Shown here piece after piece: positions 7,946 to 15,977 of a stretch of 64,000 nt of DNA; the stretch's first letter is position 1; the number at the start of each line of letters is the position of its first letter. The notes beneath the pieces were generated by a model. That model searched no databases and was not told where the DNA came from. It saw only the letters and a program-made list of their open reading frames with translations. The translations under genes and the position numbers were made by a program. Source of the DNA: Rhizocola hellebori (lineage in GTDB: Bacteria > Actinomycetota > Actinomycetes > Mycobacteriales > Micromonosporaceae). The stretch is from positions 1 through 64,000 of the forward strand of contig NZ_BONY01000003.1 of the NCBI RefSeq assembly GCF_016862955.1, given 5' to 3'.

Positions 7946-8948
7946 CCACCGGCAGCACCCGGCCGACCAGCTCCTGGCGAAAGAGTTCGGGTTGGGTGAA
8001 GGCGGCGAAGTGGCTCGCGTTTTCGATGAGCGCGATCTCTTTGTGCGGCGCGTCGATGGTGGCGAAGTAGTCCTGGGCCAGGCTGGTGATCGTCAGGATG
8101 TCGGCGGCGCCTTGGAACAGGAAGAACGGCACCTCGAACCGCGTCGGCAGCCGGTCGGTGGAGTAGGCCTGAATTTCGGCGTGCAGCTGCCTTCCCGTCT
8201 CCAGGAACCCGGCGAGCAGATGCCGGACGTCGCCCAGCGAGTAGATCGGGGAGGTCAGCGCGAGCGGGAAGAGCAGTTTGGTCACACCGTTGGGCGTCAC
8301 CGGGTCGGTCTTCATGGTCCAGTCCATCTTGACCTGCCACGCCCGCAGGTCCCAGGCGGCCGGGTCGGCCCCGATTTTCTCAAGTGCGGCAACGGCTTTG
8401 GTGTTGCCGGCGGCTCTTACCCGGTCGAGGGTCAGCTGGTAGCCGAGGGCTTCGTTGCGCCGCATATCGGTGTACATGTCGGTGCAGACGATCGCGGAGA
8501 ACAGCTCGGGATGTTTCTGGACCAGGGGCAGGCCGAGAAGGGTACCCATAGAACCGGCAAATAAAATGATCTTCTCTTGGCTCAGCTTGGCCTGAAGGAA
8601 GCGGATCACTTCGATCGCCTCCTCCGCCATCTGCGCATAGCTGTTGGTGGCGGCTTTGCCGCAGCGCGCACGGGTCTTGCCGACGCCCCGCCGGTCCCAC
8701 TGCACGACAGTGAAGTGCTTCTCCCAGGAGCGGATGAGCGGCGTGAACACGGCATAGGGCGAGCCCGGGCCGCCATGCAGAACCAGCATCACCGGGTTGG
8801 CCCTGTCCTCGCCGCGGATCTGGACCCACTGCTCGACGCCGCCGACCGTGACGTAGTGCTCCTCGGCTATCCCGTGCGGATTGTTGATCTTCAGAGCCTC
8901 GGCGATTTCGCGGCGGCGTCTTCCTCGGGTGGCCATGATTGCCAGCAT
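7938..8948 (-). CDS. alpha/beta hydrolase (proline iminopeptidase-like)
   Basis: A 336-residue cytosolic hydrolase. The oxyanion HGGPG (58-62), WDRRGVGKT (84-92), nucleophile Ser133 in AGSMG, Asp283 in QGAADI and His313 in ENASHF make a complete triad. The substrate is not evident; such enzymes cleave N-terminal prolines, esters or lactones. ATG 8948 is chosen because GGGAGGA lies 8 nt upstream. It is divergently transcribed from a TetR regulator and both promoters share a long palindromic operator, so the regulator very likely represses this gene. The TetR ligand may be a substrate or product of this enzyme. Confidence 0.85.
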   Translation of the reverse strand: MLAIMATRGRRRREIAEALKINNPHGIAEEHYVTVGGVEQWVQIRGEDRANPVMLVLHGGPGSPYAVFTPLIRSWEKHFTVVQWDRRGVGKTRARCGKAATNSYAQMAEEAIEVIRFLQAKLSQEKIILFAGSMGTLLGLPLVQKHPELFSAIVCTDMYTDMRRNEALGYQLTLDRVRAAGNTKAVAALEKIGADPAAWDLRAWQVKMDWTMKTDPVTPNGVTKLLFPLALTSPIYSLGDVRHLLAGFLETGRQLHAEIQAYSTDRLPTRFEVPFFLFQGAADILTITSLAQDYFATIDAPHKEIALIENASHFAAFTQPELFRQELVGRVLPVVR

Positions 8949-8979
8949 TTTTTCGTTCCTCCCATTTGGTGTTGACCCG

Positions 8980-9009
8980 ACTGTACACATGTCTTAGACA
9001 TCTGTGCAA
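8980..9009 (-). promoter_or_regulatory. promoter of the hydrolase gene
   Basis: Read on the minus strand: -35 TTGCAC (9009-9004), an 18-nt spacer and -10 TACAGT (8985-8980). The palindrome at 8982-9008 fills the spacer and overlaps both hexamers, so operator occupancy would block RNA polymerase. Confidence 0.5.
8982..9008. promoter_or_regulatory. TetR operator palindrome
   Basis: A 27-bp palindrome with an odd centre. The core ATGTCT-T-AGACAT (8989-9001) is perfect and the arms TGtACAc and cTGTgCA extend it with only two mismatched pairs. A second inverted repeat, AGAC-N4-GTCT, follows directly at 9009-9020. It lies between the divergent hydrolase and TetR genes. A plus-strand promoter TTGACC (8972-8977), 17 nt, TAGACA (8995-9000) also runs through it. 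Confidence 0.7.
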
Positions 9010-9031
9010 GACGTTTGTCTCAAACCTGGGA

Positions 9032-9037
9032 TATGCT
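9032..9037 (+). promoter_or_regulatory. -10 element, possible leaderless start of the TetR gene
   Basis: TATGCT lies 6 nt before ATG 9044 and no Shine-Dalgarno site is present. An alternative upstream promoter (8972-9000) would give a leader of about 35 nt. Confidence 0.4.
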
Positions 9038-9043
9038 CGCCGC

Positions 9044-9604
9044 ATGGGAAATCGTGAGGCTCTGCTCGACGGGGCAAAGCGCTGCCTGTTCGAGAAGGGC
9101 TACACCCGCACCACGGCGCGCGACATCGCCACGGCCGCGGGGGTCAGCCTGGCCGCCATCGGCTATCACTTCGGGTCGACCGAGGCGCTGCTCAACGAGG
9201 CGCTCTTCGCCGCCGTCGTCGAGTGGGGCAATGAGCTGTCCGAGGCGCTGAAGTCCGCGCAGCAGGAAAAGGGCGACCGTTTCGAGGCGGTGTGGAGGTC
9301 CATCATCGCGTCGTTCCCGGCGCACCGTCCTTTGTGGGCGACCCAGTTCGAGCTCATCGGCCAGATCGACCGGCTGCCACAACTGCACGACTTCCTGGTG
9401 CAGTCCCAGCGAACCGGCCGCGACGAGCTGGCCCAGCTGTTCAGCGCCATCGATCCGGCATCGCCGTCGGCCCGCGCGGTCGGCGCCTTCCACCAAGCTC
9501 TGCTCGCCGGGGTCATGGTGCAATGGCTGGTAGACCCGTCAACCGCGCTGTCCGCCGCGGACCTCGCCGAGGCCCTCCGAACCGTTGCCGCCGCCGGGAC
9601 GTAA
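9044..9604 (+). CDS. TetR-family transcriptional regulator
   Basis: A 186-residue repressor. The N-terminal helix-turn-helix is typical (KGYTRTTARDIATAAGVSLAAIGYHFGS, about residues 19-46). The rest is the variable all-helical ligand and dimerisation domain. ATG 9044 is used because the family domain starts there; the longer frame from 8939 would run through the operator. Divergent from the hydrolase gene, it probably controls both itself and that gene through the 8982-9020 palindromes. The ligand is unknown. Confidence 0.92.
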   Translation: MGNREALLDGAKRCLFEKGYTRTTARDIATAAGVSLAAIGYHFGSTEALLNEALFAAVVEWGNELSEALKSAQQEKGDRFEAVWRSIIASFPAHRPLWATQFELIGQIDRLPQLHDFLVQSQRTGRDELAQLFSAIDPASPSARAVGAFHQALLAGVMVQWLVDPSTALSAADLAEALRTVAAAGT

Positions 9605-9619
9605 TCGCCACGCATGACG

Positions 9620-9650
9620 ATGGCGGCCCGCTGGTTCAGCGGGCCGCCAT
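9620..9650. terminator. bidirectional hairpin between convergent genes
   Basis: A perfect 14-bp stem (ATGGCGGCCCGCTG at 9620-9633 and its complement at 9637-9650) with a 3-nt loop. It sits between the TetR gene and the convergent S1 protease gene. There is no T-tract on either strand, so termination may rely on the hairpin or on Rho. Confidence 0.6.
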
Positions 9651-9666
9651 GTCGTGATTGGACGGA

Positions 9667-10923
9667 TCAGGTCAGGATGAATGCTTGCTGGGCTTGCAGG
9701 ACCGAGCCGATGTTGATGAACCCCACCCGGTTACCGCAGAAAGGCAACCCGGCCACGTTGCAGGGCACTCCGAACTGCGCGATGCTCATCAGCCCGGCGG
9801 CCCGCACCTTGCTGAAGTCCGCGGTGAGCGTGAAGACGGGTCCCCCGCTGTCGCCGGAGCCGGCGGCGATCGCGGTGGAAGAGCCGAGCGCTGTTCCGAA
9901 CACCAGGTTGTCCACCCGGACGAAGGAGGTGGGCCCGGTCTGGATGAGCGCCGTCGAGGAGATCAGGTCGGTGATGACATCGCAATGCACGCCAGTCGAT
10001 GCGCCCGAGGTGCAGACGAACTGGCCAACGAAATTGTTCACCCACCCGACGACGGGCTTGCTGAACGCGCCCACCGGAGCGCCGTCGAACATCCGCGCGG
10101 CCGAATTCGTTGGCACGAAAAGGGAATCGCTGTTGAAGGCGGCCGTCTGCGGGGAGGGAACCTCGGCGGTCCCGATGAAACGCCCCGCTCCCGTGGTGAC
10201 CGAAACCCCGCCGCCGCGCGCACAGTGCTCGGCGGTGAGAATGCCGGTGGTCAGGGTGAACCAGTTCTGGCGGCCCACAGCGAAACCGGTGCTGCAGACC
10301 TGGCCGCCCAGCCGGGCCACGCCGCCGGCCCAGAACGGCGGGGTGTCGGTGGCGCGGTCGATGAAGACCATCCGGTCTTCGTCGACGACCTCGACCTCGA
10401 CCGGCCACTCTATGGGCTTCGGCTCGCCCTTGAGGAAACCGATCCGCAGGCCGCTGCCGTCCACGAGCGGGGCGATGGTGACTATGTCGGGGTAGGCGTC
10501 GCGGGCCCGCAGGATCTCCTCCTGCGCGCTGGCCAGCTCGGCGCCGCTGTAGCGGGCCTCGTACACCTCGGCTCGGTAGCCGATGCTCTCCAGGCGGGCG
10601 ATCTGCTCCCTTACCTCCCCGGGCACCTCGCCCTTCCAGTAGATGTCCGCGGCACGATCCTTGACCCGCAGCCGGATCCCGCCCAAGCCGGTGCGTTCCT
10701 TGTCGGCGCGGCTGATCGCCTCGGCCGCGTCAACCAGTGGGGCCTGCAGCGCCATCAGCTCCGCCGCGGCGTTGGAGCCCGCCTTCGGATCGTCGTTGCC
10801 GATGATCGGCTTCTCCTCACGCGGTGCTGACCACGCCGGGGTCGACGTGGAAGCGGCGATGAACCCAAGGGCCACCACCGCGGCCAACGCGCTCAATCGG
10901 CGTCGGTGCGCTCGGACAGTCAT
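9667..10923 (-). CDS. secreted S1-family (chymotrypsin-like) serine protease
   Basis: A 418-residue exported protease. A Sec signal peptide is clear (basic MTVRAHRRR, hydrophobic core, AWSA). A region of about 150 residues that may be a pro-domain follows. The protease domain has His in LTAEHC, Ser in GSGDSGGPV and paired cysteines; the Asp is probably the one in FNSDSLFV. The layout resembles S1A/S1E streptogrisin-type proteases with a pro-region. ATG 10923 is preferred because GGAGG lies about 7 nt upstream; a longer in-frame extension to 11046 has no such support. It is convergent with TetR and closed by the 9620-9650 hairpin. Confidence 0.88.
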   Translation of the reverse strand: MTVRAHRRRLSALAAVVALGFIAASTSTPAWSAPREEKPIIGNDDPKAGSNAAAELMALQAPLVDAAEAISRADKERTGLGGIRLRVKDRAADIYWKGEVPGEVREQIARLESIGYRAEVYEARYSGAELASAQEEILRARDAYPDIVTIAPLVDGSGLRIGFLKGEPKPIEWPVEVEVVDEDRMVFIDRATDTPPFWAGGVARLGGQVCSTGFAVGRQNWFTLTTGILTAEHCARGGGVSVTTGAGRFIGTAEVPSPQTAAFNSDSLFVPTNSAARMFDGAPVGAFSKPVVGWVNNFVGQFVCTSGASTGVHCDVITDLISSTALIQTGPTSFVRVDNLVFGTALGSSTAIAAGSGDSGGPVFTLTADFSKVRAAGLMSIAQFGVPCNVAGLPFCGNRVGFINIGSVLQAQQAFILT

Positions 10924-11147
10924 GGCGTTCCTCCACTTTGCACAGTGACCGGAAGTGTCCGATCCCACCCGGCCCTCGTGCTGGGCAGGTGCTCTCATGG
11001 TGCGAGATCCACCGGCGGGCGGCGTCAGCCCCCGATCTGACCTCACGGGTCCACCGGCAGTCGTACCTGCGGCACGCGGATACGACTTCAGTCGTACTCA
11101 GGCGTGGCTGAGTAGCTGAGCGGATGCCCGGCGCTCTGGCGCATCGC

Positions 11148-11153
11148 GATAAT
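11148..11153 (+). promoter_or_regulatory. -10 element, leaderless start
   Basis: GATAAT lies 7 nt before ATG 11161 and there is no Shine-Dalgarno site, which fits a leaderless mRNA for the frameshifted membrane gene. Confidence 0.4.
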
Positions 11154-11160
11154 CTTGGAC

Positions 11161-12038
11161 ATGCGTGACGTCGACGGGGGCAACGCGCGACCCGTTCCTC
11201 TCCTCCAGGTCGGAATCCATCTCATCACCATCTATGCAGTCGTGGCGGTGGCGATTCCAGTGGGGTACTTCCTGCTGGCGATCCTGCTGATCGGCGGCTC
11301 GGCAAGCCTTCCTGGCGTGGCAGTGTTCGCGGTCCTCGCCTTGGCCGCCGTGGTCGGCACCGCCGCCCAACTCAGATCCCGCCCAATCGCTACGTCACCG
11401 TCATCGCCTTTGGGCGCACCCTTCCGGGCTCGTGCGGCGAGGTCGCCCTCGACTCCCAGCTGGAGACAAGCGAATGCTCCCGCGAACCGGACGGCTTGAT
11501 CTACCGCAAAGGCGTGCTGTATCACGGATATCAGATCCGGCTGGGCGAGGTCGTGGTCGAGGTGGCCGGAACGCTTGCCGTCCCGCGTGACGATCTGCGC
11601 AATGCCGTTGCCAAGGTTCGTCCCTCCGGAACGCTATTTACCACCGATATTCCTGGGTACCAGGCACGCGTTCAAGGCATCCCGCCAGGCACCATGCTCG
11701 AGGCGGGCGGACAGGGCAACGGCCACCTCGACGTCCTCATTTCGATGCAGGGGATGTCGATGTACGACGACTATCTGTGCGTTCCCATGCAGGAGTGCGA
11801 AAGGGAAGAGGCCGACCTGACCTACTGGCGGGAGGCCACGTCACACGGCTACGTCCACCGCCGAGGTAAAACCGGTGTCTACATCAGAGGCGGCCTCAGC
11901 GTCGACCGCGCTCTTCTGCGGGAAACTGTCCTATCTGCTCGGCAGATGACCGATAGCGAGGTGCTGCAGGCCTTTCCGAGCGCGCCACTCGCCCCGGGGC
12001 TAGCCAATTGGATCCGCTCCGTTCTCCCGGACAGGTGA
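11161..12038 (+). pseudogene. membrane protein of unknown function, frameshifted
   Basis: Two overlapping frames appear to form one protein. The first (from ATG 11161) gives two hydrophobic segments, ITIYAVVAVAIPVGYFLLAI and a second ending VLALAAVVG. Around 11370-11395 the protein-like signal moves to the -1 frame, where NRYVTVIAFGRTLPGSCGEV leads without interruption into a soluble domain of about 200 residues ending at 12038. The first frame runs on to 11499 but becomes Ser/Pro/Arg-rich shadow. A one-base loss, a sequencing error or programmed -1 frameshifting would all give this picture; no obvious slippery heptamer is present. The domain has a conserved-looking CVPMQEC pair but I do not recognise it. 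It overlaps the convergent gene by 39 bp. Confidence 0.6.
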
Positions 12039-13214
12039 ACCCGAGCGTCCTCGTTGGTTACGCGGGCCGAAGAGCGCGTTGAGGTTGATGACACCGATCA
12101 CGGCGCCGTCCACCATGACCGCGGCCGCGGGCTCTAGTCTGGACGAGTTCGGGTTCATCCACGGGGGCTCGGCAACACCTTGCGGCAGATACTGTTTGAA
12201 GATTTCAGCACTCCCCTTGGCCGGCTCGTCGCGCATCTGCTCGGCGATCAGCTGGGCGGCGTCGATCCCCGACGCGAGATGTGAAACTGTCGACGGCCGC
12301 ACCACCAGGTCCCGCGTGGCGGCCGGTGCCCGATGACGCGCGTCGCCGCGCGGCCGCTGGTATTTCTGCGCCAGCACCTCCAGATTGCGCTGTGCCGCTT
12401 CGGAATACGCCGGACTCAAGGTGGCCCCGAGCAGATAGTGCCCGCGACGCAACCTGTACAGAACCAACTCGCCGTCCTCCACTTCGATCGTGGCCTTCGC
12501 AAGTTTTCCGCGCTCGATGCGCCGCAAGCCGGCAGCGATTCGGTGATCGAGCGCGATGAGCTGGCGGCCGGCTCGCTCGAGCCGAGCTCGCCGTTCGTCG
12601 GCGGTCAGGGGCGCCACCAAATTGGCCAATGCCGAGCTGTGCAGCACGTCGACGTAGAACTGGCAGTGGCCGTCGGCGAAAGCCGCCACGAAGTGAACGC
12701 CTCCGGTGTCCACCACCCGCATACAGTCGTCGAGCAGCTCTGGATGGCAGGAGGTGCCATCGAACATGCGGGCATAGGCCTGCTGCCCGCCGTTCAGCGG
12801 CCAGTGATGGTGATCTGACTTGCGCACGGCCATTCCAGGCACGGTCTTGATATCGACGTAGTGAAGATCTACAACGATCATGTATCCGGCGGTCACCGCG
12901 ATCATAGGGCCGACGATCGCCAGGACCGTCCCGGCGGACGCCGCGAACGGCCAGCCGAAGATGCTGGAAGACACACCCGCCACGGTCATCGCGACGCCCA
13001 GGGTGGCCTGAACGCCGGCCACGACCGGCAGTTGCCGCTTGATCAGCGGCTGCCACAGGGTGATCGCCACCAGCACGCCGAGCCCGGCCACGGTGAGATA
13101 GCCCAGACGCGACAGTGAAGGAGCGGGACCGTTCGTCAAGGCCACCCCGATGAAGATTTCGATCAAGAGCGGGACGAGCAGTGCTGAAAGCAATGGCAGC
13201 AGTCTTCTTCTCAT
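12000..13214 (-). CDS. membrane protein of unknown function
   Basis: A 404-residue protein, not recognised. It begins with MRRRLLPLLSALLVPLLIE and has four probable membrane segments within the first 130 residues. A soluble domain follows with HWPLNGGQQAYARMFDG and, near the C-terminus, VMVDGAVIGVINLNALFG. ATG 13214 is chosen because GAGGAAA precedes it at suitable spacing; the frame is open further upstream without support. It is convergent with, and overlaps by 39 bp, another membrane protein of unknown function. The two may belong together but nothing proves it. Confidence 0.65.
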   Translation of the reverse strand: MRRRLLPLLSALLVPLLIEIFIGVALTNGPAPSLSRLGYLTVAGLGVLVAITLWQPLIKRQLPVVAGVQATLGVAMTVAGVSSSIFGWPFAASAGTVLAIVGPMIAVTAGYMIVVDLHYVDIKTVPGMAVRKSDHHHWPLNGGQQAYARMFDGTSCHPELLDDCMRVVDTGGVHFVAAFADGHCQFYVDVLHSSALANLVAPLTADERRARLERAGRQLIALDHRIAAGLRRIERGKLAKATIEVEDGELVLYRLRRGHYLLGATLSPAYSEAAQRNLEVLAQKYQRPRGDARHRAPAATRDLVVRPSTVSHLASGIDAAQLIAEQMRDEPAKGSAEIFKQYLPQGVAEPPWMNPNSSRLEPAAAVMVDGAVIGVINLNALFGPRNQRGRSGSPVRENGADPIG

Positions 13215-13601
13215 CACGGCTTTCCTCGAGTAATCAATGCCGACGATCAGTGGGCGGTGCGGGACCCAATCTAGAGCGCGGCCGAGGCGCCTGTAAAGCA
13301 GTTCACGAATATTGGTAAAGCACCGTCCACCTGCACAGATATCCTCGATCAAAGGCAATTACGGATCAGCGAAACCCCTTTTTAGAGCCAATTTGCAAAG
13401 GCGAATTGGCCGCCTCAGATTGACAATTGAATGTGGTTTGCGCCAAGCGGCAGCGCACCGGTGCGCGAGTAGCCGGGCCGTGCCATCTGGCAATTGTCAT
13501 TCGTCGGGAACGCCGGGTCCTGGACACTGAACAGCGCCGATGTCATCCTTAAGCCCTCCCCCTGTTAACCACGACGATCAATCCAACCCCAGAAGGGCTC
13601 C
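13215..13601. other. intergenic region, comparatively AT-rich
   Basis: No convincing gene in about 390 bp. It contains the inverted repeat GCCAATT (13387-13393) and AATTGGC (13404-13410), and TGACAATTG at 13420 recurring as its complement near 13490. TTGACA near 13419 has no matching -10. It lies between divergent genes and probably holds both promoters. Confidence 0.5.
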
Positions 13602-14468
13602 ATGGTGTCTCACCCAGTCAACCCGGTCATCCAGCGTCGCCAGCTGGCGACCGCACTGCGTGATGCCCGCGGCCGGGCGGAAAAGACCATCGTGGAGGTC
13701 GCTGAGCACCTGATGTGCTCCACCGCCAAAATCAGCCGGATGGAAACGGGTCAGCGCCCGGCCAGCCCGCGCGACGTGCGGGACCTCTGTGCCTTCTATG
13801 AGATTGACGATGAGGAGCGCGAACGCTTGATCGCCCTGGCCCGCGACGGGCGCCAGCGCGGCTGGTGGGAAGGCCACAACCTGGCACCGGTTTACTCCAC
13901 CTACGTCGGATTCGAAGCGGTCGCAATCTCCATTCAGGACTACAAATCCAGCATCGTGCCGGGTTTCCTGCAGACCAACGACTATGCGCAGGCGATCATC
14001 CGCGGCTTCTTCGCCGAGCCGGATCCGTTGCTGACCGACCGGCTGGCCCGCACCCGCATGGAACGCCAATCGCTGTTGTTCGATCGCGAAAGTCCGCCCA
14101 GCATCCACTCCATCATGGATGAGGCGGCGATGCGGCGGGTCGTGGGCAGCAACGACATCATGGCCGAGCAGCTTCAGCGGCTGATCAGCGACACCGAGGC
14201 CTTCGACCTGCGGGTCCAGATAGTGCCGTTCAGCGCCGGCGCGCACGCCGGAGTGGAGACCACTTTCAGCATCCTGTCCTTCGGCGACGCCGCTGTCCCC
14301 ACGGCGGTCTTCGCCGAGGACGTCTTCGGCATCATGCAACTCGATCACAGCGACCTGGTGCGCTGCGAGCAGATCTTCCAGCACTTGGCGAAGGCCGCCC
14401 TGCCACCGGACGAATCCCTCGCCTTCATCAAAAAGATCATCCGTGAGTACGTAAATCGCGATTCCTGA
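13602..14468 (+). CDS. XRE-family regulator with DUF5753 domain
   Basis: A 288-residue regulator: N-terminal Cro/C1-type helix-turn-helix (about 11-65, with VEVAEHLMCSTAKISRMETG) and a C-terminal DUF5753 domain (GFLQTNDYAQAII, then EDVFGIMQLD). This pair of domains is characteristic of streptomycete and related genomes, where it is usually encoded beside a DUF397 protein, as here. AAGGG precedes ATG 13602. Family members such as BldB/WhiJ-type systems affect development; the specific role of this copy is unknown. Confidence 0.92.
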   Translation: MVSHPVNPVIQRRQLATALRDARGRAEKTIVEVAEHLMCSTAKISRMETGQRPASPRDVRDLCAFYEIDDEERERLIALARDGRQRGWWEGHNLAPVYSTYVGFEAVAISIQDYKSSIVPGFLQTNDYAQAIIRGFFAEPDPLLTDRLARTRMERQSLLFDRESPPSIHSIMDEAAMRRVVGSNDIMAEQLQRLISDTEAFDLRVQIVPFSAGAHAGVETTFSILSFGDAAVPTAVFAEDVFGIMQLDHSDLVRCEQIFQHLAKAALPPDESLAFIKKIIREYVNRDS

Positions 14469-14500
14469 TTGGACACCCGCTCACACCAAAGGAGACGATC

Positions 14501-14701
14501 TTGTACACGCCAACCGGAAACTGGAGAAAGGCAAGCTGGTCCGTTGCTGAGGGCGCCTGTGTCGAGGTCGCGCCAGCACAGGGTGGTGTTCTCGTCCGCA
14601 ATTCGAAGGACCGCACCGGCCCGATCGTCCGCTTCACCGACGCGGAGTGGAAGGCGTTTCTCAACGGGGTCAAACACGGTGAGTTCGACAGCCTAGCGTG
14701 A
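14501..14701 (+). CDS. DUF397 protein
   Basis: A 66-residue DUF397 protein (NWRKASWSVAEGACVEVA, then NSKDRTGPIVRFTDAEWKAF). It starts at TTG 14501, with AAAGGAG a few bases upstream. It lies 32 nt after the XRE/DUF5753 regulator. The two are regarded as a regulator and small partner, sometimes described as toxin-antitoxin-like. Its 3' end overlaps the convergent glycosyltransferase gene by 9 bp. Confidence 0.9.
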   Translation: MYTPTGNWRKASWSVAEGACVEVAPAQGGVLVRNSKDRTGPIVRFTDAEWKAFLNGVKHGEFDSLA

Positions 14702-15976
14702 CGCGAGGCCGCTTTCCCAACGCGCGGCGCCTTCGACAAGCTGTGCAATCCGCTCGGCGGGCAGGTACTGGGAGAAGTGCGACAGCACCGGCTGCGGATC
14801 GAGCCCGAGCTCGATATGCCCGAGCAGATAATTGCGCAGCTTGTCCTCCACGGTCAGCGGGTAGGGGATCCCGCGGGGACGGCCAAAGCGATGCATCCAG
14901 CGCAGCCACGGCAGGCACAGGCACCGTCGCCCGGCCTGCCGGAACTTGGCGTGCAGATAGCCCTCCTCGCCACCGAACCCGCGAAAGCCGGGATGGAAAC
15001 CGGGCCAGGCCTCTGCGCGGCAGCTGAAAACCCCGAGCCCCTGCATCGGGATCTCGAACGGCTCGGCTTCGCCATCCAGGCCACGCTCGTCGGTGGCCCA
15101 GACGCCCCACATCTGGTCACGCCAGACGGGGTCGAAGTGGGTGGAAATCAGCTCACCGTCGTCGTAGACCAGCGGTCCCTGCAGAAGGTCGTGGCAGCCG
15201 GGGTTGTCGCGATAGAAGCGCTTGAGCCGCGCGATGGTGCCGGGGGCGAAGAGCACATGTGAGTCGCAGCAGAGCACGGCGGCCCCGCTGGCGTTGCGGA
15301 AGACGAGTTCTTTCGCTGCCGCCGTACCCACCACATCATCGGCAAGGACATAGGTGCTGCGCGCCCAGTCGCGGACGAAATCGCGGGTGTGTGCGCAGCC
15401 GTAGTTGTCGACCACCAGCAGCTCGACGTTCTCCAAGTCGTGATATTGGCGCAGCGCCTGCAGCGTGAAGTAGGTGCCGTCGAAGTCGTCATAGGTGGCC
15501 ATCCCGATGGTCAGCTCGGGCTTGCCGTGAATCAGCGGCACGGCCGCCGGTTTCGCTTGGGGCGCAGGAGGTTCGACCGGCTCCGGCCGTTGCGCGGACA
15601 CGAGCCCCAGCGCCACCAGACCGACCGCGACGGCGGCCAGTTGCCCGACGGGAAGGCCGGAAAGCCAGGTGAGGATATCCGGCCCGCTGTCGGCCCGGCC
15701 CAGCCAAATCACCACACACGCGGGGATGGCGAGGGTGATGCCGCGGGTCAGCGAGGCTAGCGCGCCTCCGGCGAGGACCGATCCGAGCGCAAGGCAGCAC
15801 AATGTCAGCACCGCTGACCACCACGCCGTGGCCTGTTGCAGCAAGCCAAATGCGACCACCACTTCGGCGATGGCCATCGCCCGGCGATAACCGGGCGATT
15901 CGGCAATGTCTTTGAATCCGGCGATCGCCAATGGAACGGCGATCAGCAGGCGGAACACCGCAAGAACATCATCCAC
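14693..15976 (-). CDS. MauE/DoxX-like membrane domain fused to family 2 glycosyltransferase
   Basis: A 427-residue fusion. Residues 1-130 hold about four membrane helices resembling MauE/DoxX-type domains. After a Pro/Ala-rich linker, a GT2 domain begins at about 152 (LTIGMATYDDFDGTYFTLQA) with LLVVDN, a metal-site candidate CCDSHVLF, and a C-terminal GFGGEEGYLHAKFRQAG and LRWMHRFGRP. The GT2 domain should transfer a sugar from a nucleotide donor at the membrane. The GTG start at 15976 follows the upstream stop by one base (TGAGGTG), so it is coupled to the Thr-linker gene. Donor and acceptor are unknown; a surface glycan or glycoprotein is a reasonable guess. Confidence 0.8.
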   Translation of the reverse strand: MDDVLAVFRLLIAVPLAIAGFKDIAESPGYRRAMAIAEVVVAFGLLQQATAWWSAVLTLCCLALGSVLAGGALASLTRGITLAIPACVVIWLGRADSGPDILTWLSGLPVGQLAAVAVGLVALGLVSAQRPEPVEPPAPQAKPAAVPLIHGKPELTIGMATYDDFDGTYFTLQALRQYHDLENVELLVVDNYGCAHTRDFVRDWARSTYVLADDVVGTAAAKELVFRNASGAAVLCCDSHVLFAPGTIARLKRFYRDNPGCHDLLQGPLVYDDGELISTHFDPVWRDQMWGVWATDERGLDGEAEPFEIPMQGLGVFSCRAEAWPGFHPGFRGFGGEEGYLHAKFRQAGRRCLCLPWLRWMHRFGRPRGIPYPLTVEDKLRNYLLGHIELGLDPQPVLSHFSQYLPAERIAQLVEGAARWESGLASR

Positions 15977-15977
15977 C

